From positions 1,018 through 20,748 of the forward strand of contig DCUS01000155.1 in NCBI GenBank assembly GCA_002327885.1: a DNA stretch of 19,731 nucleotides. Direction: 5' to 3'. Under the pieces are notes generated by a model. That model was not told the DNA's origin. It ran no database searches and saw nothing but the letters and a program-made list of their open reading frames with translations. The translations under genes were made by a program, and so were the position numbers. Origin of the DNA: Syntrophaceae bacterium UBA2208 (GTDB lineage: Bacteria; Desulfobacterota; BSN033; UBA1163). Below, piece after piece: positions 1-7,530 of this stretch (position 1 is its first letter; each line of letters starts with the position of its first letter).

Positions 1-225
1 TTCATGGAGCCTCATGCCGTTGAATTCCCAGCCCAACCTTCTTTTTAATTCGGCATATTCAGGGGTCCCGATCTTACCTCCCTTTGCCATTTCGGAGAGG
101 GTATCCAGAACCTTGTTCGAATTGGTGACATACCCCTGATAGAGAGTAAAATGGTTTTTGAGCAGTGTTTCACCAAACCCCTCCATCCCGATGAGATTGT
201 TATAATCTTTTGCTGTATAAGCCAT
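1..225 (-). CDS. Superoxide dismutase (Fe/Mn type), N-terminal part
   Basis: This is the first 75 codons of a gene that leaves the window at its left edge. It would detoxify superoxide to hydrogen peroxide and oxygen in the cytoplasm. The translation begins MAYTAKDYNNLIGMEGFGET and continues with LLKNHFTLYQGYV, in which the His of KNHFTLYQ fits the first metal ligand of the Fe/Mn superoxide dismutase family. Residues 56-75 (PEYAELKRRLGWEFNGMRLHE region) also fit the family as I know it from anaerobic deltaproteobacteria. The start is fixed by a strong AGGAGG about 6-10 bases upstream of the ATG. The remaining ligands and the metal preference cannot be judged because the C-terminal part is outside the window. 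Confidence 0.85.
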   Translation of the reverse strand, partial: MAYTAKDYNNLIGMEGFGETLLKNHFTLYQGYVTNSNKVLDTLSEMAKGGKIGTPEYAELKRRLGWEFNGMRLHE

Positions 226-256
226 ATCCTTCCTCCTTTCAATTTATTATAATTTC

Positions 257-284
257 ATCATAACAGAAAAAATCCCAGTTTCAA
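257..284 (-). promoter_or_regulatory. Sigma-70-type promoter for the superoxide dismutase gene
   Basis: Read on the minus strand, TTGAAA (279-284) and TATGAT (257-262) are separated by 16 bases. Each differs from the consensus hexamer at one position. The -10 box lies about 30 bases upstream of the superoxide dismutase start codon, leaving a short leader that holds the AGGAGG ribosome site. Confidence 0.5.
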
Positions 285-336
285 GAAATATTTCAAAAAA
301 GAAGCCTGATCCTCCCTTGAAAGCGCATCGTTTTAC

Positions 337-1614
337 ATGTTATTAAAATTTATAATGAAACTCCGCGTGGGCGCCAATTGGGATATTGCCTTCCTGGAAG
401 CGGTGCAAGGGACCTCTGTGGATGCGGTCTTTGGTAAACTCCCTTTCGATATCGTGGGAGGGGCAAGGCCTGGTTTTGTCTTGCCCCAGGTTAATCGCAA
501 TGATATCGAAAAATATATTCAAGCCTGTCATGAAAGGGGATTGGAGTTCAGTTACCTCCTGAACGCCCCCTGCCTTGGAAATCTCCAATATTCAAAAAAA
601 GGCTACGGACAACTCATCGAACTTCTTGAATGGATTGACCGCTCCGACGCTGACGCAGTCACGGTTGGCATTCCCTATCTTGTCGATCTTGTGAGAAAAC
701 GTTTTCCTGACCTTAAAGTAAAAATTTCCACCACGGCACGTGTCAATACCGTAAGGAAGGCCCTTCAATATGAAGACATGGGGGTGGAAGAAATCATCAT
801 TGACGAACATATCAACCGTGAATTTAAAACATTGGAGGCGATCCGGAAGGCCGTGAAATGCAACTTAGAATTGATCGTCAATAATATCTGCCTCTGGCAG
901 TGCCCTTATAATTTCGAACATGTTAATCATGATGGTCATGCCTCAAGAGAGGGAGAAGAGGATCAATATTGTTATCTTCAGTATCCAGGATACCTCTGCC
1001 TTTACAGAAAATTGACGGACCCGGTGGAACTTCTCAAATCTCCCTGGATCAGACCGGAAGATATCCGCCATTATGAAGCGTTAGGTTACGATCATTTCAA
1101 AATCACAGAACGTTTTAAACGCACCCCCCTCCTTCTTGAAAATGTGAGGGCTTACGAAAATCGACGCTATGATGGAAACCTCTTGGACCTCTTCACCCTT
1201 CCCCGCAAGGGAGCCTTTACCCCTCTCCACCTGGAATATTTTATCCAGCCGGACCATGTCAATATCATGAAGGTCTCTGAATTGGAAAAGGTCTTCGACT
1301 TAGAGGTCAGGGAATTGATTCAACTCGATAACATGAAACTGGAAGGGTTTATTGAACACTTTAAGAAGATGGATTGCAATCGGATTTCCTGCTCCAGTTG
1401 CCGTTATTGTGAAACCATCTTCCAAAAGGTGGCCGTGGTGAAGAAAGAGGAAGTGGAACGGGCGGCTCAAAAAGTCAAACATTTTTCTGAAAAACTTGTC
1501 TCAGGGGAAATTTTTGACATTCCTCGATCCCATCTTTTTTTCCGGATGCCATTGGTCAAACCATTGCTAAAATATTTTGCAAAACGGCAACTCGCCGCAA
1601 ATTCCAAGAGATGA
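337..1614 (+). CDS. U32-family (peptidase U32-like) Fe-S protein
   Basis: 425 residues. The core matches the U32 family: a TIM-barrel-like N-terminal half, the block NNICLWQCPYNFEHVN (182-197) typical of the family, and FKITERFKR (254-262) in the place of the family's KIEGR motif. Cys185, Cys189, Cys212 and Cys221 could ligate a 4Fe-4S cluster, as four cysteines do in the U32 proteins UbiU and UbiV. A second cysteine group, Cys347/352/355/358, is near the C-terminus. Family members include collagenase-like peptidases, rRNA hydroxylation factors (RlhA) and O2-independent ubiquinone hydroxylation proteins, so protease activity should not be assumed. The stop overlaps the start of the radical SAM gene by 4 bases, so the two are probably translated together and act in one pathway. 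No clear ribosome site is visible; an internal Met at position 355 (MKLRVGANWD) is an equally good start. Confidence 0.8.
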   Translation: MLLKFIMKLRVGANWDIAFLEAVQGTSVDAVFGKLPFDIVGGARPGFVLPQVNRNDIEKYIQACHERGLEFSYLLNAPCLGNLQYSKKGYGQLIELLEWIDRSDADAVTVGIPYLVDLVRKRFPDLKVKISTTARVNTVRKALQYEDMGVEEIIIDEHINREFKTLEAIRKAVKCNLELIVNNICLWQCPYNFEHVNHDGHASREGEEDQYCYLQYPGYLCLYRKLTDPVELLKSPWIRPEDIRHYEALGYDHFKITERFKRTPLLLENVRAYENRRYDGNLLDLFTLPRKGAFTPLHLEYFIQPDHVNIMKVSELEKVFDLEVRELIQLDNMKLEGFIEHFKKMDCNRISCSSCRYCETIFQKVAVVKKEEVERAAQKVKHFSEKLVSGEIFDIPRSHLFFRMPLVKPLLKYFAKRQLAANSKR

Positions 1615-3116
1615 GATTCCTGCTGGTTGATCCACCCCATAAAATCTGGACCATTCTTCGAGCCTGGACTCCTTCGCCGGGATGTCTCCAGTTATTAGCC
1701 TATCTGGAAAGGGAACAATTCGATATCGAATATATGGATGGCACCCTGAATGAAAATCCCTGGAAGGATCTCGAAGAAAAGATTCGAAAAGAAAAACCCG
1801 ATGTCGTGGGCATCACGGTCATCTGCACGGCCTTCATTTATGACGGAATGAATGCGGCCAACCTGATTAAGGCGGCCAACCCTGAAACGATCATTATCAT
1901 GGGGGGAGAACATCCTTCCTTTATGGCCGAGGAGACCCTCCGGGATTGTCCTGCCATTGACTATATCTGTGTGGGAGAGGGAGAAGTCACCCTGACTGAA
2001 TTTCTCCGTGGGGTTGAGAAGAAGGAAGACCTCTCAAAAGTTCTGGGCCTTGCTTATCTCGATGAAAGAGGAAAATTCGTCTATACGGGCGATCGTCCCT
2101 TCATCGAAAGCCTCGATAGCCTTCCCATGCCGGCTTACCATCTCGCCAAGATGGAGCACCCTTTTGTGACCCTTCCCTCGGAAGGGAAGAGAGGGCTGGT
2201 GATCAATTTTTCAAGAGGATGTCTCTGGGATTGCACCTTCTGCTCCGAATCCGCTTTTTATAAGAAGACCTGGAGGAGACGGAGCCCAAAACTGATGGCG
2301 GATGAGCTCGAACTCCTCAAGGAAAGATATAACCGCGATATCTTTTATGTCGGCGACAATACCTTCAATGTCGTCCGGGAGCAAGGAATCGGTTTTATCG
2401 AGGAGATGCTTAAGCGAAAGACAAACCAGCATTTCTGGCTGCAATCCAGGGCCGACCTCATCTTACGGGATGAAGACCTGCTGGACGGCTTCCGGGAAGC
2501 CGGGGTCTATCAGTTCATGATGGGGCTCGAATATCATTCGGATGCCGTGCTCAAGGACATTAAGAAGCGTCACACCGTCGAACAGGCCATCCAGGCGATG
2601 GAACTCCTCAAAAAGCATAAATTGATGGTGATGGCGACGCTCCTGATCGGCCATTGGAATGAGACAGAGAAAGACCGCAACGACTTTTTTAAATTTTTTG
2701 GGAAATATGTGGACCACTTCGGTTTGAACCTGATCACCCCCCTTCCGGGAACTCCGTTCTTTTCCCAGATGAAAGAATTGGGGAGAATCAAGGATTGGGA
2801 CTACCGGAATTACGACTACCTTCATGCCATCATGTCGGCAAAAGAAGTCGACGACCTGGAGCAGTTGAACCTCATCTATCGGGACATCATGAGGCGTTAC
2901 TACTGGCGGCCGGGAGAGATGTTTAAGATATTCTCACCCAATCCCATTCTGAGGCACCACCATCGGTATTACATCACCAAAGTGGCCTTCAACATCATGA
3001 TGCACGAAATCTTCGGGACGCCGATCTGGGTGCAACCCAACTACCAGGAGTATAAGGATTACTTGGTGGAGAGGGGAGAAGCGCTTCCCATTGAGTTGAT
3101 GGCTTTGGTTAAATAG
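1611..3116 (+). CDS. B12-binding-domain radical SAM protein
   Basis: 501 residues. Residues 1-130 form a cobalamin-binding-type Rossmann domain, with PDVVGITV (63-70), IIIMGGEHPS (94-103) and VGEGE (121-125), the pattern of BchE-like class B radical SAM enzymes. I see no DxHxxG motif, so any cobalamin is probably bound without a protein histidine. The radical SAM core starts at about residue 195 and carries the cluster motif CLWDCTFC (Cys204, Cys208, Cys211, CX3CX2C). The C-terminal ~110 residues, rich in aromatic and His residues, are unassigned and could hold the substrate. Known relatives methylate unreactive carbons, cyclise rings or modify lipids; the substrate here cannot be read from the sequence. 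Its ATG overlaps the stop of the U32 gene (ATGA), which strongly suggests joint function. Its 3' end overlaps a convergent small gene. Confidence 0.88.
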   Translation: MRFLLVDPPHKIWTILRAWTPSPGCLQLLAYLEREQFDIEYMDGTLNENPWKDLEEKIRKEKPDVVGITVICTAFIYDGMNAANLIKAANPETIIIMGGEHPSFMAEETLRDCPAIDYICVGEGEVTLTEFLRGVEKKEDLSKVLGLAYLDERGKFVYTGDRPFIESLDSLPMPAYHLAKMEHPFVTLPSEGKRGLVINFSRGCLWDCTFCSESAFYKKTWRRRSPKLMADELELLKERYNRDIFYVGDNTFNVVREQGIGFIEEMLKRKTNQHFWLQSRADLILRDEDLLDGFREAGVYQFMMGLEYHSDAVLKDIKKRHTVEQAIQAMELLKKHKLMVMATLLIGHWNETEKDRNDFFKFFGKYVDHFGLNLITPLPGTPFFSQMKELGRIKDWDYRNYDYLHAIMSAKEVDDLEQLNLIYRDIMRRYYWRPGEMFKIFSPNPILRHHHRYYITKVAFNIMMHEIFGTPIWVQPNYQEYKDYLVERGEALPIELMALVK

Positions 3117-3475
3117 TTTAACCACTCCTTCTGAAGTGCAATCCTTCTTCTGGGGACGAGAGCAACCGGGGCAAACCTCAGGGTGAAGGACTGTTCCATC
3201 GAATCGCGAAACGTGAGATTGAAGAGGACGGTATCCGTCCCATAATAATTATCGCGGGTGAGGAAGACCTGATCCATTTTGGAAAGAGGAATCTCTAAAT
3301 GGATTTTTTCCACCCCCTTCCCTTCCGGAACTTCGAAGCAAAACCTGTTTTCCTTGATCCGCAATCCGCCTTTCCGTCTTGATCCTTTAATGGGAAGCCC
3401 CCCGTAATAGTAAGCGCTGCAGGCTCTGGGATTCATCATAGAAACAACTATAGCATTCGAGATTTCTTTTATCAA
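3059..3475 (-). CDS. Hypothetical protein, small all-beta-looking domain
   Basis: 138 residues, not recognised as a named family. The middle part (about 35-110) alternates hydrophobic and polar residues as in a beta-barrel of the PH/GRAM type, for example KIHLEIPLSKMDQVFL and TVLFNLTFRD, and it is followed by a basic amphipathic helix QKEWLNYLTKAI. This layout looks like a genuine protein rather than a shadow frame. No signal peptide or membrane segment is visible. The last 58 bases lie inside the 3' end of the radical SAM gene on the other strand. The start given is a TTG with AGAGGG just upstream; the double ATG at 3439/3436 is a possible alternative that would remove about 12 residues. Function unknown. 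Confidence 0.6.
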   Translation of the reverse strand: MIKEISNAIVVSMMNPRACSAYYYGGLPIKGSRRKGGLRIKENRFCFEVPEGKGVEKIHLEIPLSKMDQVFLTRDNYYGTDTVLFNLTFRDSMEQSFTLRFAPVALVPRRRIALQKEWLNYLTKAINSMGSASPLSTK

Positions 3476-3521
3476 TCGCCCTCTTTTCTTTTTGACGGGA
3501 AAGAAAATCCTTAAAATATTT

Positions 3522-3550
3522 TTGACAATTTAGCCTTAGAAGATTAGTAT
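3522..3550 (+). promoter_or_regulatory. Sigma-70-type promoter for the ABC importer operon
   Basis: A perfect TTGACA (3522-3527) is followed after 17 bases by TAGTAT (3545-3550, four of six consensus bases). It lies about 60 bases upstream of the substrate-binding protein start. The ten-base word CCTTAGAAGA occurs in the spacer (3534-3543) and again in the leader (3586-3595), just ahead of the ribosome site. Confidence 0.55.
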
Positions 3551-3608
3551 CAATTCAGCGTTTTGAAAACCATCGTGAAGAAAAACCTTAGAAGAGGAAG
3601 GAAATAGG

Positions 3609-4619
3609 ATGCAAAAGAAAAAGGTTCTCTTGATAGGTTGTTTCTCTCTTCTTTTTACAATCGCCCCCCTCCCCTTCTCATGGGGACTGACCCCTGTCAA
3701 GGTAGGTGCCCTCAAGCTTTCCAGTTCGGCTCCTCTCTTTATCGGGATGGATAAAGGTTTTTTTGAGGCGGAGGGAATTAAGATAGAACCTGTCTGGTTC
3801 AGGGCAGCTCAACCCATTGCGGTGGCCACGGCCACCGGGGATATTGATGTGGGGGCGACAGGGTTGACCGCAGGACTTTATAATTCGATCGCTCAGGGGA
3901 TGAAGATTGCCGTGGTAGCGGATAAGGGACGCGAATGGCCTGGATATAAGCTCACCGCCCTCCTCGTCAATACCGAACAATGGAAGGCCGGAGTGAGGGA
4001 TCTCAAGGACCTGAAAGGCAAAAGAGTGGGAATCACACAAATTGGTTCAACCTTCCATTACATGCTTGGAAATATTTTAGAGAAGAGGGGCATGTCCCTT
4101 TCGGACATGAAGGTGGTTCCTCTGGGGAGCCTGACCAGTATGCGAGATGCATTAATCTCAAACCAGATCGAATCGGTTTTCCTCAACCAGCCTTTTGTGG
4201 CCGCCGTCGAAAAGGCTGAAACGGGAAATATCCTCCTTTGGGTAGGCGACCACCTCCCCTATCAGGTGGCGGCCATTTTTTACGGTGAAAAATTCATGAA
4301 GAATCGGCCGGCGGCCGTATCCTTCATGAGGGGTTACATCAAGAGCTGCCGATATTATTATGATCATAGCCTGATTAAAAAGGAAGGAGCCTCTTACCAG
4401 GAGATTTTAAATATCATCTCCAAATATACCGAAGAGAAAACCGATGCCATTGCCCTGGCCATTCCTTATAATGACCGGGAGGGTGAACTTTTCGTGGACG
4501 ATATCCAAAAACAGCTTGATTGGTATTATAAAAACAATATGGTTTCAAAGAAATTAGTCGGCTCAGACGTGGTCAATCTCTCTTTCTGGAAGGAAGCGCT
4601 GTATCAACTTCAAAAATAA
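3609..4619 (+). CDS. ABC transporter substrate-binding protein, NMT1/SsuA/TauA family
   Basis: 336 residues; periplasmic solute-binding protein for the importer encoded just downstream. Residues 1-26 form a Sec signal peptide (basic MQKKK, hydrophobic core, likely cleavage after FSWG). The mature protein shows family landmarks: VKVGALKLSSSAPLFIGMDKGFF near the start (the first strand and helix), EAEGIKIE, DIDVGATG at about 78-85, and LKGKRVGITQIGSTFHYML at about 135-153, the ligand-site loop region. The family carries sulfonates, nitrate, thiamine precursors and other small anions or aromatics; the ligand is not deducible. An AGGAAG about 6 bases upstream supports the start. A promoter lies upstream, and the gene is separated from the ATPase gene by 49 bases that hold a small hairpin and a degenerate repeat. 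Confidence 0.88.
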   Translation: MQKKKVLLIGCFSLLFTIAPLPFSWGLTPVKVGALKLSSSAPLFIGMDKGFFEAEGIKIEPVWFRAAQPIAVATATGDIDVGATGLTAGLYNSIAQGMKIAVVADKGREWPGYKLTALLVNTEQWKAGVRDLKDLKGKRVGITQIGSTFHYMLGNILEKRGMSLSDMKVVPLGSLTSMRDALISNQIESVFLNQPFVAAVEKAETGNILLWVGDHLPYQVAAIFYGEKFMKNRPAAVSFMRGYIKSCRYYYDHSLIKKEGASYQEILNIISKYTEEKTDAIALAIPYNDREGELFVDDIQKQLDWYYKNNMVSKKLVGSDVVNLSFWKEALYQLQK

Positions 4620-4631
4620 ACGCTCATTGCA

Positions 4632-4667
4632 GACCGCAGATTGAAAAAATCTGAAATCTCAAATTAA
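4632..4667. repeat. Degenerate short-word repeat with small hairpin between binding-protein and ATPase genes
   Basis: The stretch ends in CTGAAATCTCAAATTAA, which matches 15 of 17 bases of CCGAAATCCCAAATTAA at about 8431-8447 in another intergenic space. It contains a perfect hairpin, CAGATT-GAAAA-AATCTG (4637-4653). No T-run follows, so it is not a good terminator. It could act as an RNA-processing or stability element between the two genes. There is no visible ribosome site for the next gene inside it. Confidence 0.45.
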
Positions 4668-4668
4668 C

Positions 4669-5448
4669 ATGCGGGTTCTCATCGACCATATCTCCAAGAC
4701 CTATACCGATCGTCGGGGAGGACAAACAGAAGCCCTCCAGGGCATCCACTTTGATATCGAGGAGAATGAATTTGTGGTCATCGTCGGTCCCAGCGGCTGC
4801 GGGAAATCGACCCTCCTTAACATCATCGCGGGTCTCCTCAGTTCTTCTTCGGGCCAGGTGATCTTTGAGGGGGTACGAAATGATTCATCGCCTTATACGG
4901 CGGTGGTCTTTCAAGATTTTGCCCTTTTCCCCTGGAGAACTGTATACAAGAATATCGTCTATGGTCTTGAAGAAAAGGGGATGAATAAAACGGAGCAATC
5001 CGTCATTGCTCAAAAATACATCTCCCTGGTTGGACTTCAGGGTTTTGAACAAAAGTATCCTCACCAACTCTCCGGGGGAATGAAACAAAGGGTGGCCATT
5101 GCACGGGCCCTTGCTAACGATCCCCTGCTTCTCCTCATGGACGAACCTTTCTCCGCCCTTGACGCCCAGACACGAGTCCTGATGCAGTATGAGCTCTCCA
5201 GAATCTGGGAAGAAACTCAGAAAAGTTTCCTTTACATCACTCACAATATTCAGGAAGCGGTTTTTTTAGGCGATCGCGTTGTGGTCTTATCGAAGAGGCC
5301 CGGCAGGATCCTGGATATTGTTAAGATCGACCTTTCCAGACCGAGGAGAGAAGATCTCGTCGCCCAGGAAGGCTATCTGAAATATGTGGATTGGATTTGG
5401 GGATATATCAAGGATCAGGCCCAGGAGACCCTGAGGGAGACGAGATGA
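4669..5448 (+). CDS. ABC transporter ATPase, SsuB/TauB family
   Basis: 259 residues; the ATP-hydrolysing subunit that drives import through the adjacent permease. All ABC motifs are present: Walker A GPSGCGKST (40-48), Q-loop FQDFALFPW (81-89), signature LSGGMKQR (134-141), Walker B LLLLMDEP (153-160) with catalytic Glu159, D-loop SALD, and switch His192. The FPWRTV sequence after the Q-loop is typical of the nitrate/sulfonate/taurine branch. Length is normal for the branch. The stop overlaps the best permease start by four bases (ATGA), so translation is coupled. Only a weak ribosome site precedes the ATG. Confidence 0.92.
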   Translation: MRVLIDHISKTYTDRRGGQTEALQGIHFDIEENEFVVIVGPSGCGKSTLLNIIAGLLSSSSGQVIFEGVRNDSSPYTAVVFQDFALFPWRTVYKNIVYGLEEKGMNKTEQSVIAQKYISLVGLQGFEQKYPHQLSGGMKQRVAIARALANDPLLLLMDEPFSALDAQTRVLMQYELSRIWEETQKSFLYITHNIQEAVFLGDRVVVLSKRPGRILDIVKIDLSRPRREDLVAQEGYLKYVDWIWGYIKDQAQETLRETR

Positions 5449-6260
5449 AAACCCCCGCCGAATTGACAAAGATGGAGAAAGCTATTGTTCGTGATAAAAC
5501 CTACTTTCTTCAAGTGAAGGACCATCCATGGCTCAGCCTCACCTCCTTCATCGTCATCTTATGTCTCTGGGAAATGATCAGCCGGATGATGTGGATCCCC
5601 CCTCTTTTTCTCCCTGCCCCGAGCGCAATTCTTTCGGAGGGATGGGGAATGTTGAAAACCGGCGTCATCTTTAATCATGTCTTAGCAAGCCTGAGCAGAA
5701 TCCTCCTGGGATTTTCTATCGCTTGTATCGCAGGAGTCCTGGTTGGAATTCTTATCGGGTTTTTCAGTATTCCCGAAGCCATCGGGAACCCCTTGATTGC
5801 CGCCACGTTCCCCATTCCCAAGATTGCTATTCTTCCCCTTCTTATCCTCTGGCTGGGAATCGGGGAGCCTCCCAAGGTGGCTGTCATTGCCTTGGGGGTT
5901 TTTTTCCCGATGGTCATCAATGTCTATACGGGAGTAAAAAATGTGGATCCCCTTTTAATCAAAGCCGCTTTGAGTCTGGGTTCGAACAGGACAAGGATCA
6001 TTAGAAAGGTCATTCTCCCTGGAGTTCTGCCGATGGTTTTTGCCGGCATGAAACTGGGAATTGGAATTGCTCTATTGCTCGTTGTCGCTGCCGAAATGGT
6101 GGCTGCCGACGCCGGCATCGGGTTTATGATCCTGACCGCTGCAGATCTCATGCAAACCAAGAAGTTGATGGTAGGCCTGATCATCCTCTCCCTGCTCGGA
6201 ATCTCTTTCAACTGGCTATTTCAGAAATTGGAGCGTCTCCTGATCCCCTGGAAACAGTGA
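5445..6260 (+). CDS. ABC transporter permease, SsuC/TauC family
   Basis: 271 residues with about six membrane segments (the first at roughly 27-45 of this start). The cytoplasmic EAA loop that contacts the ATPase is clear: AALSLGSNRTRIIRKVILPG, followed by VLPMVFAGMKLGIGIA. PPLFLPAPSAIL near the N-terminus is also a family landmark. The frame is open back to an ATG at 5391, but that start would overlap the ATPase gene by 58 bases. The ATG at 5445 gives an ATGA overlap and the usual N-terminus, so it is preferred. It completes the importer; the next gene in the same direction is a chorismate mutase 36 bases away. Confidence 0.92.
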   Translation: MKTPAELTKMEKAIVRDKTYFLQVKDHPWLSLTSFIVILCLWEMISRMMWIPPLFLPAPSAILSEGWGMLKTGVIFNHVLASLSRILLGFSIACIAGVLVGILIGFFSIPEAIGNPLIAATFPIPKIAILPLLILWLGIGEPPKVAVIALGVFFPMVINVYTGVKNVDPLLIKAALSLGSNRTRIIRKVILPGVLPMVFAGMKLGIGIALLLVVAAEMVAADAGIGFMILTAADLMQTKKLMVGLIILSLLGISFNWLFQKLERLLIPWKQ

Positions 6261-6296
6261 GCAAGAGACTTCTAAAAAATAGCTAAGGATGCAAGA

Positions 6297-6581
6297 ATGA
6301 GAAAAGAAGTTCTATCCGGCCCTTCTCTAAAATTGAAAAAAAAGAGGGAGGAAATAAATCTTATTGACCAAAAATTATTGACCCTTCTCAATCAACGACT
6401 CCGCATCGCCTTAAAGATAGGAAAAACCAAGAAAGAGACGGGGGAGAAGATTTATGATTCTAAGAGGGAACAAGAAGTTTTGGAAAGGTTGAAACGAAAA
6501 AATAAAGGTCCTTTGAGGGAAAAAGATCTTAAAGAAATATTTAGGGTAATCATGGAGGTTTGCCGGAAGTCCCAAATGTAA
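6297..6581 (+). CDS. Chorismate mutase, AroQ type, stand-alone
   Basis: 94 residues, all-helical AroQ fold. It converts chorismate to prephenate, the first committed step to phenylalanine and tyrosine. Residues corresponding to the catalytic set of the E. coli P-protein mutase domain can be matched: Arg17 (REEINLID), Arg34 (LLNQR), Lys45 (IGKTKKETG), Asp54, Arg57 and Glu58 (IYDSKRE), and a C-terminal Gln93 near the position of Gln88. The protein is a single domain with no prephenate dehydratase or dehydrogenase attached. It lies 36 bases after the permease with AAGGA upstream of the ATG, so it is probably the last gene of the importer operon. The stop is only 10 bases from the 3' end of the converging oxidoreductase gene. 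Confidence 0.88.
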   Translation: MRKEVLSGPSLKLKKKREEINLIDQKLLTLLNQRLRIALKIGKTKKETGEKIYDSKREQEVLERLKRKNKGPLREKDLKEIFRVIMEVCRKSQM

Positions 6582-6591
6582 CAATCTTTGT

Positions 6592-7527
6592 TCACCTTGT
6601 GACCGGGATCATGATTTTTTCAACAGGCCCATCCCCCTGCAACACGGCCCGGGCGGCCCGTTTCGCACTCTCCATGGCTGTAGGAATTCCGCCCATGAAA
6701 AGCGCTGAGAAAGCCTGGTAGCCCGCCATATAAAGGCCCTGAATCGGCGTCCGGATCAGCTCCCGGGCGCCGTAATCCGGATGATCTTCATAATTCCATG
6801 ACCAACCTGCCACAGCTCCGCCACTCCGCCCCCCCTGCTCCTCAAAAGTAAGAGGGGTGGCCACGTCCATGACTAAAATCGATTCCTCCAATCCTGGAAT
6901 TAAATTCTCCGCTTCCTGAATCAGCGCTCTGCCTAAACGCATTTTATAATCCTGGTAGCCGGGATCTCTTTTTCTCCCTGTGGGACGGAATCGGGAAAAA
7001 TGGAAATGCTCTGCCTCTGTCCGGATAACAATGACCTCTGTCCCTTCGGGTCCAAGCATCCTGTCATTCCTGCTCAATAAACTGACTTCCAGCTCCTGAC
7101 CGGCAAGTGTTTCGGGATGAATCTCCTCCTCACTCCAATCTATCTCTTCCGGGGAATCTCCCTGGTTTCGCCTGTAGATCATTCGATCCCCTTCTTTGAA
7201 AGAGGAAAGGTCAACTCTGTTCGCCTCCACACCCAGACAAACCTGCAAATTAGACCTGGTTTGCTTGGCATTGACCACCGCCCGATACCACTCTTCAGAA
7301 ATGCTATCAGGATCGATCAAATTCATAAAGGTCGTTTTATAGTCGGTATTAGAAATCACCGCAGCGGAATCAATATTCACGCCGTCCTTGAGAGTCACAC
7401 CCGAAACTTTACCTCTACCCACCCGGACCTTCTTCACCTCTGGTCCCAATCTCAATTCCCCGAGACCTCCGTGATTCTCCTGACGTCCGATGATCGCATC
7501 GACCAACCTTTCGCATAAGAAACGCAT
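6592..7527 (-). CDS. FAD-dependent oxidoreductase (phytoene desaturase/carotenoid isomerase-like), C-terminal fragment
   Basis: 311 residues; the downstream two thirds of an oxidoreductase whose N-terminal third is at 7528-8133 in the same frame, separated by one TGA codon. It begins MRFLCERLVDAI, which corresponds to the helix that normally follows the YPxGG motif in this family. The C-terminus (264-296, with LYMAGYQAF and GGIPTAMESAKRAARAVL) is the conserved FAD-contacting end of COG1233-type desaturases and related amine-oxidase-fold enzymes. A start ATG directly follows the TGA, so it could be made by termination-reinitiation, but alone it lacks the dinucleotide-binding N-terminus and should be inactive. 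Two fragments together (512 residues plus the stop position) have the normal family length. A real but interrupted gene is the most likely reading. Confidence 0.75.
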   Translation of the reverse strand: MRFLCERLVDAIIGRQENHGGLGELRLGPEVKKVRVGRGKVSGVTLKDGVNIDSAAVISNTDYKTTFMNLIDPDSISEEWYRAVVNAKQTRSNLQVCLGVEANRVDLSSFKEGDRMIYRRNQGDSPEEIDWSEEEIHPETLAGQELEVSLLSRNDRMLGPEGTEVIVIRTEAEHFHFSRFRPTGRKRDPGYQDYKMRLGRALIQEAENLIPGLEESILVMDVATPLTFEEQGGRSGGAVAGWSWNYEDHPDYGARELIRTPIQGLYMAGYQAFSALFMGGIPTAMESAKRAARAVLQGDGPVEKIMIPVTR

Positions 7528-7530
7528 TCA
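7528..7530 (-). other. In-frame TGA interrupting the oxidoreductase gene
   Basis: The codons on the minus strand read TAT CCG GGG GGG TGA ATG CGT. Both sides are in the same frame, and both match one protein family across the junction. The family usually has YPxGGM here, so TGA stands where a glycine codon (GGA) is expected; one G-to-T change explains it. A run of seven G precedes it directly. Confidence 0.85.

Noticed and set aside
45..242. Open frame of 65 codons on the minus strand over the superoxide dismutase gene
   Set aside because: It lies in a different frame from the recognisable superoxide dismutase start and has no protein-like pattern.
2463..2825. Minus-strand open frame of 120 codons inside the radical SAM gene
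   Set aside because: It is the complement of a well-conserved radical SAM core and shows no domain of its own.
3609..3660. Lipobox LIGC at residues 8-11 of the binding protein
   Set aside because: The hydrophobic stretch before Cys11 is too short for a lipoprotein signal; the Sec peptide ending near residue 26 fits better.
7528..7530. Selenocysteine codon
   Set aside because: The residue is at a family glycine position next to the FAD domain and not a redox site, and I see no clear selenocysteine insertion hairpin directly downstream.
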